Source: JBICHM01 sp043101835
Lineage (GTDB): Bacteria > Planctomycetota > Phycisphaerae > Phycisphaerales > UBA1924
Assembly: GCA_043101835.1 (NCBI GenBank)
Contig: JBICHM010000275.1
Span: 1-14,611, forward strand
Direction of reading: 5' to 3'
DNA length: 14,611 bases
Below the pieces are notes generated by a model. The model saw only the letters and a list, made by a program, of their open reading frames with translations, was not told the DNA's origin and made no database searches. This document shows, one piece after another, positions 1-6,609 of this stretch. Both the position numbers and the translations under genes were made by a program. Position 1 is the stretch's first letter; the number at the start of each line of letters is the position of its first letter.

Positions 1-116
1 GGGAGGTGGATCGCCGCAGGCGAGACGGAGGGGGCTTCCACAGCTCCGGGATCTCCACCGTTCATTGCGCAATGGACGCCCAAGGGGCCCAATCGCTCGC
101 GCGATCGGCTCGGTGA
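1..116. repeat. Dispersed structured repeat, copy 1 (cut by left edge)
   Basis: This stretch aligns along its whole length, with one single-base indel, to 2150-2264 and is about three quarters identical by eye. The best-conserved parts are the two ends: a start containing GGGAGGTGG, TCGCC and CGAGACGGAGGGGGCT, and an end containing GCGATCGGCTCGGTGA. It contains small inverted repeats, TCGCC/GGCGA at 11-23 and a GCGATC-type stem near 91-108. It lies just beyond the 3' end of the minus-strand UVR gene. The left boundary is unknown because the window starts inside it. It has no coding potential that I trust. Confidence 0.75.
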
Positions 117-146
117 GGCGCCGTCGGGCGCCACGGGAGAACTGTC

Positions 147-914
147 TCAGTCCGGCATGTTCCGCAGCTCATCCCGCAGGATCGCCGCGAGCTCGTAGTT
201 CTCCGCCTCCACCGCCTGCTTCAGGCGGTTGCGGAGCTCGGCTTTGGGGCTGACGGGCAGTTTGGGCGCCAGCGCCTCGCGCATGCCGCGGAGGAGCTGG
301 ACCTCGGTCGCCGCGTCGAAGCCCGCGGCGTCGCCGGCCTCCACAAACACATGGCGGATCTCGTCGAGCGCCTGATCGATCGCCAGCAGCGCCGCCTTCG
401 CCTCGCCGTCGCTGACGGCCTGCCCGGCGAGCGCGCGGGCGCGCATCATCAGCAGGTACGGCCGGAACTGCTCGAGCGCCTCGCGGTCCTCATCGCGTTC
501 GGCGTGCTCGCAGCACAGGTCGAGCGCGCGCAGGTTGCGGCTCGTGTCGCGCACCACGCCGTCGAAGTCTTCGAGGACGAAGAGCGCGACATACCGCTGG
601 TAGTACTGCACCGCCTCCTCGCGCAGGCACCGGCAATCATCGGCGCTGAGCACGAGCGAATGCTCAACCTCAGCGCCGGCCGCTTCGCCCGCGCTCTCGG
701 CTTCGTCGAGCATCGCCTCGTATCGCTCGAGCCACGAGTCGAACCCCTCGGGCTGCATGCCGTCGGGGCGCCCGTCCATCTCCATCTGAAGGAGGCCGAG
801 GTCGAGGCGCATCTGGATCTTCGGGCGCCCGTCGTCGCCCTCGATCACGCGCACCGCCAGCTGCCCGGGCTGGTAGGGCCAGTCGCGCAGCAGGTTGGTC
901 AGGTCATCGCTCAT
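147..914 (-). CDS. UvrB/UvrC (UVR) motif-containing protein
   Basis: This 255-residue protein starts at the ATG at 914 and ends with TGA. The only recognisable element is at the extreme C-terminus (about residues 225-255): a UVR motif of the form LRNRLKQAVEAENYELAAIL followed by RDEL. This is the helical hairpin found in UvrB, UvrC and McsA-like proteins, where it mediates protein-protein contact. The rest is acidic and helix-rich, with a cysteine-containing stretch around 90-140. There is no nuclease or helicase domain, so it is not UvrB or UvrC itself. A function in repair or protein quality control cannot be claimed. It is divergent from the sigma-factor gene across a 288-base gap that holds no other gene I can see. 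A TATAGT hexamer lies 23 bases before the start codon. No clear Shine-Dalgarno is seen. Confidence 0.85.
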   Translation of the reverse strand: MSDDLTNLLRDWPYQPGQLAVRVIEGDDGRPKIQMRLDLGLLQMEMDGRPDGMQPEGFDSWLERYEAMLDEAESAGEAAGAEVEHSLVLSADDCRCLREEAVQYYQRYVALFVLEDFDGVVRDTSRNLRALDLCCEHAERDEDREALEQFRPYLLMMRARALAGQAVSDGEAKAALLAIDQALDEIRHVFVEAGDAAGFDAATEVQLLRGMREALAPKLPVSPKAELRNRLKQAVEAENYELAAILRDELRNMPD

Positions 915-937
915 GCGCAGGCTCGAGGGTGACGAAG

Positions 938-943
938 ACTATA
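938..943 (-). promoter_or_regulatory. Possible -10 element (TATAGT) of the UVR-motif gene
   Basis: Read on the minus strand this is TATAGT, five of six matches to TATAAT, in an otherwise very GC-rich gap. It would give a leader of roughly 15-17 bases before the ATG at 914. No convincing -35 element is visible. Confidence 0.35.
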
Positions 944-1202
944 GGACGCGCCCGGTCGCACGCCCCCGCAGGGCTGGTCGAGGGCGCGGTCTGTCCGGCC
1001 TCCCGATGCCGTGTTGCATCGGCTCGCGGCCTTCCCGCCTCAAGGAATCGGAACAAGCCGCCGATCCCCCGCGAAGAACCTGCCGGTCCGCGCAGCGGCC
1101 GGCCAGGGGCCGCGCGGAGGATTCAGGACACCAGGACGAGCACGAGATGTGTGCGCGCTCTGACACGCTGTCCGTATGCGCCAGTGACGCCTTGGGAGGG
1201 CG

Positions 1203-2093
1203 ATGGCAAAGAGCGAGCTCCAATCCGAACTCGGGCTGTACATCAGCCAGATCAACGAGGTCGCGCTGCTCACCGCCGAGGAGGAGCGCTGGCTCGGGTG
1301 GTCCGTCATCAACGACAACTGCCCCGCGGCCCGCGAGCGCCTCGTGCGCGCCAACCTCCGGCTCGTCGTCGCCATCGCCAAGCGCTATGTGAACCGGGGC
1401 CTCTCGCTCTCGGACCTCATCGAAGAGGGCAACATCGGCCTCATCCGTGCGGTCGAAGGCTACGACCCCGCGCAGGGCGCGCGCTTCAGCACCTACGGCT
1501 CGTGGTGGATCAAGCAGTCCATCAAGCGCGCCCTGATCAACGCCGTGCAGCCGATCCACATCCCGGCCTACATGGTCGAGCTGATCGCCAAGTGGAAGCA
1601 GGCCAGCCGCGAGCTCGAAGAGGAGATCGGCCGCCAGCCGACCGTCCACGAACTCGCCGAGCGCATGAAGCTGCCGGTGCGCAAGGTGCGCATCATCCGC
1701 AACGCCGTGAAGGCGTACCACTCGCCGACCCAGGCCCCGCTGGACGACAAGGGAGAGAGCGTCTCCTTCGGCGACATGCTCGCCGACGAGCGCTGCGACA
1801 CGCCGGACGAGCAGGCCCTGCGCCGCGAGGAGCTCGACACGATCAAGCGCCTCCTCGAGGCCTTCGACACCCGCGATGCGAAGATCCTCCGCATGCGCTA
1901 CGGCCTCGACGGTCGCGAGCCCATGACGCTCAAGGAGATCGGCGCAGAAGTCGGCCTGACGCGCGAGCGCGTCCGCCAGATCGAACTCGCCGCGCTCCGC
2001 AAGCTCAACATCCGCCTGAACGACGACACGCCCAGCCGCTTCTTCAAGGACGACGAGGAAGACGAAGCGGGCGACGAACGCCGGGCGGGGTAA
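1203..2093 (+). CDS. RNA polymerase sigma factor, RpoD/SigA family (short form)
   Basis: This is a 296-residue sigma-70 family protein. The order is region 1.2 (about 8-30, LGLYISQINEVALLTAEEE), region 2 (about 45-110, with NLRLVVAIAKRY, the core-binding DLIEEGNIGLIRAVE and the -10-reading FSTYGSWWIKQSIKRAL), region 3 (about 120-195) and region 4 (about 215-275, with the helix-turn-helix TLKEIGAEVGLTRERVRQIE). The C-terminal 20 residues are acidic and outside the family core. Region 1.1 and the non-conserved region are missing, so it is shorter than a classical RpoD. It may be one of several SigA-like factors or the primary one; the sequence alone cannot decide, so no gene symbol is given. 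The start is supported by GGGAGGG immediately upstream, though the spacing is short (about 3 bases). Its 3' end converges on gcvT across a hairpin-rich gap. Confidence 0.95.
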   Translation: MAKSELQSELGLYISQINEVALLTAEEERWLGWSVINDNCPAARERLVRANLRLVVAIAKRYVNRGLSLSDLIEEGNIGLIRAVEGYDPAQGARFSTYGSWWIKQSIKRALINAVQPIHIPAYMVELIAKWKQASRELEEEIGRQPTVHELAERMKLPVRKVRIIRNAVKAYHSPTQAPLDDKGESVSFGDMLADERCDTPDEQALRREELDTIKRLLEAFDTRDAKILRMRYGLDGREPMTLKEIGAEVGLTRERVRQIELAALRKLNIRLNDDTPSRFFKDDEEDEAGDERRAG

Positions 2094-2107
2094 ACGGTCG
2101 AGTGTGC

Positions 2108-2154
2108 CACGGCGAGCTCGCTCGCCGTGTCTCCTCCCCCGGTCGCCGGGGGAG
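2108..2154. terminator. Two perfect hairpins in the convergent sigma factor/gcvT gap
   Basis: Hairpin A has 9-bp arms CACGGCGAG (2108-2116) and CTCGCCGTG (2121-2129) with a 4-base loop. Hairpin B has 9-bp arms CTCCCCCGG (2134-2142) and CCGGGGGAG (2146-2154) with a 3-base loop. Both arms match perfectly. They begin 15 bases after the sigma-factor stop codon. There is no T-tract, so they are not textbook intrinsic terminators. Their place between two converging genes suggests mRNA 3'-end or bidirectional termination use. Hairpin B overlaps the start of the dispersed repeat. Confidence 0.5.
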
Positions 2155-2264
2155 GTGGCTCGCCGAAGGCGAGACGGAGGGGGCTCTCCCTTCTCCCGCT
2201 CCTCCAACGCTCATCGCGCAACGGGCGACCAACGGCCCGATCGCTCGTGCGATCGGCTCGGTGA
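2150..2264. repeat. Dispersed structured repeat, copy 2
   Basis: This is the partner of bases 1-116. It has an internal hairpin CTCGCC-GAA-GGCGAG (2159-2173). At its end it has the inverted repeat CCGATCGC-TCGT-GCGATCGG, with 8-bp arms. It fills the gap between the ends of the sigma-factor and gcvT genes and stops 12 bases short of the gcvT stop codon. Its boundary with the upstream hairpins is not certain; the full element may begin at 2134 or earlier. Confidence 0.75.
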
Positions 2265-2275
2265 TTCGTCGCGAC

Positions 2276-3388
2276 TCAGGCCTTCTTCGGCGCCTTGTAG
2301 AACGGCAGCGCCGTCGTCACCGCCTCGAGGCGCGCGCCCTTGCCGGTGTCGATCGACAGCGCCGTGCCGTCCGCGCTCGAATCGGCGTCCACATACGCCA
2401 TCGCGATCGGGCGCTGCAGCGTCGGGCTCATGCACGCGCTCGTGACCTCGCCGACCTCGCGGTCGCCGGCCAACACCCTCATGTGGCCGCGCGCGCTGCG
2501 CCTGCCCTCGACGAGCAGGCCGACGAGCTTACGGGGCGTGCCCGCGCTCGCCTGCTTCTGCAGCGCCTCCATGCCGACGAACGCTTCGCCGCGCTCGTCG
2601 CCGGCCTTGTCGAGATTCACGGCGAAGCCCAGGCCGCTGGCGAGGGCGGGGATGTCCTCGCCCAGTTCCTGGCCGTAGAGCGGCATGCCGGCCTCCATGC
2701 GGAGGGTGTCGCGCGCGCCGAGGCCCGCGGGCTGGATGCGCTCGTCGGCGCCGCCGGAGAGCAGCATCTTCATCGCCGCGCCCACCATCTTCGCCGGCAG
2801 GATCACTTCGACGCCGTCTTCGCCGGTGTAGCCCGTGCGGCTGACGATCAGCTTCATGATCATCAGGTTCTTCACCGTGAAGCGGTAGCGCTTCAGGGTC
2901 GGCACTTCGCTGGAGACCTTGCCGATGATGTCCATCACCTTCGGGCCCTGCACGGCCACCATCGCGGTCTCGAAGGTGCGGTCCTTGATGTCCACCTTGA
3001 AGTCGGCCTTCATCGTGTCGATGTGCGCGAGGATCTTCTCCCGGTTCGACGCGTTGACGACCAGCAGGAAATCGTCCTCCTCCATGCGGTAGACGAGCAC
3101 ATCGTCCTTCACGCCGCCCGATTCGTTGCACACCAGGCTGTAGCGGCACTGGCCGGCCTGCATGTCGCTGACGCGCCGTGTGCAGAGGCGCTCGAGCAGG
3201 CGGCGCGCATGGCGCCCGCTGATCTTCACCCGCCCCATGTGCGACACATCGAACAGCCCGCCGCTGGTGCGCACCTGCTGGTGCTCCTCGATGATGCCCC
3301 GGTAGAGGATGGGCATCTCCCAGCCGGCGAAGTCCACCATGCGGGCGTTCTGCTGCGTGTGAAAGTCGTACAGCGGCGTGCGTTGCAC
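2276..3388 (-). CDS. gcvT: Glycine cleavage system T protein (aminomethyltransferase)
   Basis: The T protein of the glycine cleavage system transfers the methylene group from aminomethyl-lipoyl H protein to tetrahydrofolate, releasing ammonia. Visible family motifs, numbered from the chosen start, are MVDFAGWEMP (17-26), FDVSHMG (46-52), GGVKDD with the expected catalytic aspartate (91-96), GYTGEDGVEV, GARDTLRMEAGMPLYG and MSPTLQRPIAMAYVD. The open frame extends further upstream, but I chose the GTG at 3388. It gives MQRTPLYDFH, the usual family N-terminus, and a total of 370 residues, normal for GcvT. A GGGAG ribosome site lies 6 bases before it. No gcvH or gcvP is adjacent. The gene follows panC after 85 bases and ends next to the dispersed repeat. 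No glycine riboswitch is seen in the short upstream gap. Confidence 0.95.
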   Translation of the reverse strand: MQRTPLYDFHTQQNARMVDFAGWEMPILYRGIIEEHQQVRTSGGLFDVSHMGRVKISGRHARRLLERLCTRRVSDMQAGQCRYSLVCNESGGVKDDVLVYRMEEDDFLLVVNASNREKILAHIDTMKADFKVDIKDRTFETAMVAVQGPKVMDIIGKVSSEVPTLKRYRFTVKNLMIMKLIVSRTGYTGEDGVEVILPAKMVGAAMKMLLSGGADERIQPAGLGARDTLRMEAGMPLYGQELGEDIPALASGLGFAVNLDKAGDERGEAFVGMEALQKQASAGTPRKLVGLLVEGRRSARGHMRVLAGDREVGEVTSACMSPTLQRPIAMAYVDADSSADGTALSIDTGKGARLEAVTTALPFYKAPKKA

Positions 3389-3451
3389 GGGCGTCTCCCA
3401 GTCGATCGGGTGCTCTCGGCGCCGGCGCGTCGGCCGCGCCGCGGGATCGCC

Positions 3452-3457
3452 ACGATA
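3452..3457 (-). promoter_or_regulatory. Possible -10 element (TATCGT) upstream of gcvT
   Basis: On the minus strand this reads TATCGT within GCTATCGTGG, in the gap between panC and gcvT. It would give a leader of about 55-60 bases that includes the GGGAG site. No -35 element is evident, and read-through from panC is equally possible. Confidence 0.25.
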
Positions 3458-3473
3458 GCAGCCCCTGCCGCCC

Positions 3474-4331
3474 CTAGAGGGCGCGCCGCCCAAGACCCGG
3501 CGGGATCCACGCCATGTTGTCGATCAGGCGCACCGCCCCGAGGCGCGCCGCCACCAGCGACCGCCCCGGGCGCCCCGGCGACCACGCCAGCAGCGTCTCG
3601 GCGTCGCGCACGGCCGCGTACTCGGTCATAACGCCCGCCTCTTCGAGAATCGCGTGCATGCGCGACTCGGCCGCCTCGGGCGTGTCCTCGCGCTGGGCGG
3701 CGCTGAGCGCCCGGTAGAGCGCGTCCGCGCGCGGGCGGTCCTCCGGCGTCAGGAACCGGTTGCGGCTCGACATCGCCAGCCCGTCGGCCTCGCGCACTGT
3801 CTCACCCGGGATGATCTCCACACCCAGCCCGCGCTCACGCGACAGCGCCCGCGCCAGCTGCAGCTGCTGCCAGTCCTTCTCGCCGAAGACCGCAGCGCCG
3901 GCGCGCGTCAGCTCGAAGAGCCGGTGCACCACCGCGCAGACGCCCTCGAGATGGCCGGGGCGGTAGCGGTCTTCGAGGCCCGGCCCGCGCGCGACGGCGG
4001 GGATCGGGCCGGCGCCATCGGGGCCGCCGGGGGGGTAGACCTCCTCGACGGGCGGCGCGAAGACACAGTCGGCGCCGCTGGCCTCGCAGATCGCGCTGTC
4101 GTGAGCGAGCGTGCGCGGGTAGCGCTCGTAGTCGTGCGCCTCTTCGAACTGCTTGGGATTGACGAAGACGGTGACGACGACGGGCAGCCCGCCGCGCGCA
4201 TCGGCTTCGTGGCGTGCGAGTTCGATCAGGGCGCCGTGGCCCTCGTGCAGCCCGCCCATGGTGGGCACGACGACGCCGCCGGCGTAGGCGTGCAGCTCCG
4301 AGGGGTGATGCGCGATGCACATGCTCAGCAT
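3474..4331 (-). CDS. panC: Pantothenate synthetase
   Basis: PanC is a cytoplasmic enzyme that joins pantoate and beta-alanine with ATP, the last step of vitamin B5 synthesis. The 285-residue length matches the family. Motifs in order are PTMGGLHEGH (23-32, carrying the HxGH nucleotide-binding signature), VFVNPKQFEE, the central GHLEGVCAVVHRLF segment, GEKDWQQLQ, MSSRNRFL (the KMSKS-like loop) and RLIDNMAW near the end. The first ATG at 4331 is used here. A second in-frame ATG at 4322 gives MCIAHHPSEL, which fits the family length about as well. The gap to the upstream ACT-domain gene is only 26 bases, which suggests co-transcription. panB and panD are not in the window. Confidence 0.96.
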   Translation of the reverse strand: MLSMCIAHHPSELHAYAGGVVVPTMGGLHEGHGALIELARHEADARGGLPVVVTVFVNPKQFEEAHDYERYPRTLAHDSAICEASGADCVFAPPVEEVYPPGGPDGAGPIPAVARGPGLEDRYRPGHLEGVCAVVHRLFELTRAGAAVFGEKDWQQLQLARALSRERGLGVEIIPGETVREADGLAMSSRNRFLTPEDRPRADALYRALSAAQREDTPEAAESRMHAILEEAGVMTEYAAVRDAETLLAWSPGRPGRSLVAARLGAVRLIDNMAWIPPGLGRRAL

Positions 4332-4357
4332 GGTGCGTAGTCCGATGGCGCGACGCG

Positions 4358-4831
4358 TCAGGTGGTCAGGTCGGCCTCACCGAGCAGCGTGAAGCACTTG
4401 CGCCGAAGGATCTGCCCGCCGAAGGTGGGGTCATCGACCGCCAGCGCGATGGACGGCTCGTCGCGCGTCGTCAGCAGCGGGTACATGAAGTGGATGTTCA
4501 GCTCGGCGCCAAGCAGGGTGGTGCACAGCTCGCCGAGCGACTTGTCGCCCCCGAGTTCGACGACGAGCACCTCGATCTCGCTGAAGACCAGCCCGTGCTC
4601 CTTGAGCATCACCCGCGCGCCCTTCGCGTTGTCGGTGATCATGCGCACCACGGCGTGGTCGCTCGTCTCGATCACGCTGATCCCGCGGATCGAACAGCCG
4701 CCCGGCTGATCCAGCGTGCTGATCAGGTCCAGGAGCTTGCCCACCTTGTTGTCCAAGAAGATGCTGAACTGCGTCACGCTGGGGGCCTCGAAGCCCCGCA
4801 TCGTCTGGAACGGGTTTGGCGACTGCGTCAT
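4358..4831 (-). CDS. Tandem ACT-domain (amino-acid-binding) protein
   Basis: This is a 157-residue soluble protein. Residues about 20-90 (TQFSIFLDNKVGKLLDLIS through DHAVVRMITDN) have the beta-alpha-beta pattern of an ACT ligand-binding domain. Residues about 90-155 (EIEVLVVEL, ELCTTLLGAELNIHFMYPLL, ALAVDD) look like a second one. ACT domains commonly bind amino acids and regulate enzymes, but there is no catalytic domain here. It therefore resembles the stand-alone ACT proteins I recall from planctomycetes, and its ligand is unknown. The start is well supported: AAGGA lies 6 bases before the ATG. It precedes panC closely on the same strand. The C-terminus (ILRRKCFTLLGEADLTT) is ordinary for this family. 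Confidence 0.88.
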   Translation of the reverse strand: MTQSPNPFQTMRGFEAPSVTQFSIFLDNKVGKLLDLISTLDQPGGCSIRGISVIETSDHAVVRMITDNAKGARVMLKEHGLVFSEIEVLVVELGGDKSLGELCTTLLGAELNIHFMYPLLTTRDEPSIALAVDDPTFGGQILRRKCFTLLGEADLTT

Positions 4832-4915
4832 CGATCGTCCTTCGATCCGGCGACAACACCCGGGCGCTCGGCGCCCCGAGCGCTCGCGTCGGCGTCTCCA
4901 GCGGATGATCCCCGC

Positions 4916-4921
4916 AGGCTA
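4916..4921 (-). promoter_or_regulatory. Possible -10 element (TAGCCT) of the ACT-panC unit
   Basis: On the minus strand this reads TAGCCT in the 141-base gap after the mqnD-like gene. It fits the TAnnCT pattern seen before other genes here and would give a leader of about 75-80 bases ending in AAGGA and the ATG at 4831. It is low-information on its own. Confidence 0.28.
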
Positions 4922-4972
4922 CCACGCGCCAAAGGAATCCCCAACCCCTTTTCCCTGTGCAACCTAGGGGGT

Positions 4973-5902
4973 TTACGCCCCGGCCCCCGCCGCGGCTCCT
5001 GGGCCGACCCAGGTGATCGGCGCCGGATCCGGCGCCAGTCCCTGCTCGTGGGCCTCGGTCAGCAGGCGGCGGACCGCTTCGCGACCCCGCTGTCCGACAT
5101 CGAGCGTCAGATCGTTCACGTACATCCGCACGAACTCGTCGTTCCGCTCCGGCGAGATTCCCCGGCCGAATCCCGCGGCGTGCTCGAGGTGCGACGCCCG
5201 GTTCGCCATCGCGTGCTCGATCGATCGCTTCAGCACCCCGGCGACCGCCGCCGCCGACCCGGGGCCGAATCGATCATCGAGGTCGCGTCGGATGGCGTTG
5301 GCGCCCAGCGGCAGCGGCAGCCCGGTGCGATCGGTCCACCAGGCGCCGAGATCAACGACCAGCTGGAGCCCCGCATCGGGGTAGGTCAACTGCCCCTCGT
5401 GGATGACGATGCCCGCGTCGGCGTCGCCCTGGCCCACGGCGTCGATGATGGCTTCGAAGGGCGTCTCCCGCGCGACGAACTCCTGCCCGAGCAGGAGGCG
5501 CAGCGTCAGGTGGGCGGTGGTGCGCGTGCCCGGGGTGGCGATCCGAAGGCCCGGCGTGCGGAGCCACTCGTGCGGACGGGCGTCGCGCGCGACGACCTTC
5601 GGTCCGTACCCCTCTCCCATGCTGGCGCCGCAGGTGGTCAGGGCGTACCGCGCCTTCACATGCGGGTAGACATGGAACGACATGGCCGTGCAGTCGAGGT
5701 CGCCCCGCTCGACGGCGCGCCGGTTGAGCGTCTCGATGTCGTGTGCGACGACGCGGAAGCGGAAGCGCCCGGTGTCGATCTCGGGGTCGCGCGAGGGGGT
5801 CATCGACCCCCGCTCGCCGACGTGCCCGAGCCCGCGCCACATGAAGGCGTCGTCGGGGTCCGGCGAGTGGGCGAGGGTGAGGACGGGGCGTTCGTCTGGC
5901 AT
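4973..5902 (-). CDS. mqnD: MqnD-like enzyme (1,4-dihydroxy-6-naphthoate synthase family)
   Basis: This 309-residue protein has the MqnA/MqnD fold, which resembles a periplasmic-binding protein but is used as an enzyme in the futalosine route to menaquinone. Recognisable blocks are LTLAHSPDPDDAFMW (8-22), the segment DLDCTAMSFHVYPHV, GEGYGPKVVAR, IHEGQLTYPDAGLQLVVDLG, PLPLGANAIRRDL and FVRMYVNDLTLDVGQRGREAVRRLL. These fit MqnD (cyclic de-hypoxanthine futalosine lyase product to dihydroxynaphthoate) better than MqnA, though family-level confusion between the two is possible. The frame is open upstream, but the ATG at 5902 directly precedes the conserved block. The next in-frame ATG, at about 5965, would put the proposed -10 inside the gene. 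No Shine-Dalgarno is seen. No other mqn gene is in the window. There is no export signal, consistent with a cytoplasmic enzyme. Confidence 0.82.
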   Translation of the reverse strand: MPDERPVLTLAHSPDPDDAFMWRGLGHVGERGSMTPSRDPEIDTGRFRFRVVAHDIETLNRRAVERGDLDCTAMSFHVYPHVKARYALTTCGASMGEGYGPKVVARDARPHEWLRTPGLRIATPGTRTTAHLTLRLLLGQEFVARETPFEAIIDAVGQGDADAGIVIHEGQLTYPDAGLQLVVDLGAWWTDRTGLPLPLGANAIRRDLDDRFGPGSAAAVAGVLKRSIEHAMANRASHLEHAAGFGRGISPERNDEFVRMYVNDLTLDVGQRGREAVRRLLTEAHEQGLAPDPAPITWVGPGAAAGAGA

Positions 5903-5943
5903 AGGAGTGCTCGCGCTGCATTGAACGGGCGGGCGACGCCCCG

Positions 5944-5950
5944 TAGCGTA
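5944..5950. promoter_or_regulatory. Overlapping divergent -10 elements between mqnD-like gene and smpB
   Basis: The plus strand reads TAGCGT (5944-5949) and the minus strand reads TACGCT (5950-5945), offset by one base. Each fits the TAnnNT form seen elsewhere in this window. The site sits between the divergent starts at 5902 and 6021, giving predicted leaders of about 35 and 65 bases. No -35 is clear for either direction. Confidence 0.35.
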
Positions 5951-6020
5951 GCCGTCCCGCTTCATCGGGGGCCGCCTGGCCCGCCGACGCGCGCGGCACG
6001 AGGAACTCGGCCCGTAGGAA

Positions 6021-6503
6021 ATGGCACGCAAGAAGAAGCCCAGGACGACCGAACCGGTCATCCTCAATCGCAAGGCCCGCCACCAGTACCACATCCTCGA
6101 GACCCTCGAGACCGGGATCATGCTCCACGGCTCGGAGGTCAAGAGTGTGCGCGAAGGCAAGGCCAGCATCGGGGAGGGGTATGTGCGCGCCGACGCCGCC
6201 CCGGCGCGCCTGACCATCCACGGCATGCACATCGGCGAGTACCAGCCCGCCGGGGCCAACCAGCACCATCCCACACGCGTCCGCCGCCTGCTCGCCCACA
6301 AGCGGGAGATCCTGCGCCTCGCCCAGAAGTCGCAGGAGAAGGGCACGACCATCGTGCCCCTGCGCATTTACTTCAAGAACGGCTACGCCAAGCTCGAGGT
6401 CGGCCTCGCCGTGGGCAAGACCAAGGGCGACAAGCGCGAAGACCTCAAGAAGCGCGAGCACCAGCGCGACATCGACCGCGCCATGACGCGCAAGCGCCTC
6501 TGA
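6021..6503 (+). CDS. smpB: SsrA-binding protein SmpB
   Basis: SmpB binds tmRNA and escorts it to stalled ribosomes for trans-translation. The 160-residue length is normal. Visible family blocks are ILNRKARHQYHILETLETGIMLHGSEVKSVREGK (15-48, the oligonucleotide-binding barrel start), the segment IHGMHIGEYQPAG, HPTRVRRLLAHKREI, VPLRIYFKNGYAKLEVGLAVGK and the basic C-terminal tail KREDLKKREHQRDIDRAM, which enters the decoding centre. The N-terminus MARKKKP is also basic. Its ATG directly follows TAGGAA, so the ribosome site is weak or too close. No tmRNA gene was found nearby. It is divergent from the mqnD-like gene. Confidence 0.97.
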   Translation: MARKKKPRTTEPVILNRKARHQYHILETLETGIMLHGSEVKSVREGKASIGEGYVRADAAPARLTIHGMHIGEYQPAGANQHHPTRVRRLLAHKREILRLAQKSQEKGTTIVPLRIYFKNGYAKLEVGLAVGKTKGDKREDLKKREHQRDIDRAMTRKRL

Positions 6504-6530
6504 GCCGATCCAGCGCATCGCGGCATCCGG

Positions 6531-6546
6531 CGCCCCGCCCGGGGCG
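6531..6546. terminator. Short GC-rich hairpin after smpB
   Basis: The arms CGCCCC (6531-6536) and GGGGCG (6541-6546) pair perfectly around the loop GCCC, 27 bases after the smpB stop codon. No T-tract follows. It may mark the smpB mRNA end, but in DNA this GC-rich such hairpins arise easily by chance. Confidence 0.28.
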
Positions 6547-6596
6547 AAGCCGCGGGCAATGACGCCCCCCGACGCAACGATCGCCCCCACGACGGG

Positions 6597-6602
6597 TAGA
6601 CT
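6597..6602 (+). promoter_or_regulatory. -10 element (TAGACT) placed for a leaderless start of the ABC ATPase
   Basis: TAGACT is separated by 7 bases from the GTG at 6610. That is the usual distance from a -10 hexamer to the transcription start, so the mRNA is predicted to begin at or within a base or two of the GTG. The same hexamer, TAGACT, occurs before cstA. No clear -35 is visible. Confidence 0.45.
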
Positions 6603-6609
6603 TCACCCC

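Noticed and set aside
3389..3473. Glycine riboswitch before gcvT
   Set aside because: The gap is only 85 bases and shows no tandem aptamer-like structure.
929..3631. Very long plus-strand open frame (900 codons) across the sigma factor and gcvT region
   Set aside because: It overlaps the real sigma factor and, antisense, gcvT. Its composition is Arg/Ala/Pro/His-rich, typical of a shadow frame in GC-rich DNA, and it shows no domain.
4214..6562. Long plus-strand open frame (782 codons) opposite panC, the ACT gene and the mqnD-like gene, running through smpB out of frame
   Set aside because: It is a low-complexity Arg/Ala/Gly-rich translation that covers well-recognised genes on other frames.
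6504..6609. tmRNA gene next to smpB
   Set aside because: The gap is 106 bases, with no tRNA-like ends or tag-reading frame.
6559..6609. ATG at 6559 as the start of the ABC ATPase
   Set aside because: The extra 17 residues have no family similarity and the TAGACT promoter candidate would lie inside the coding region.
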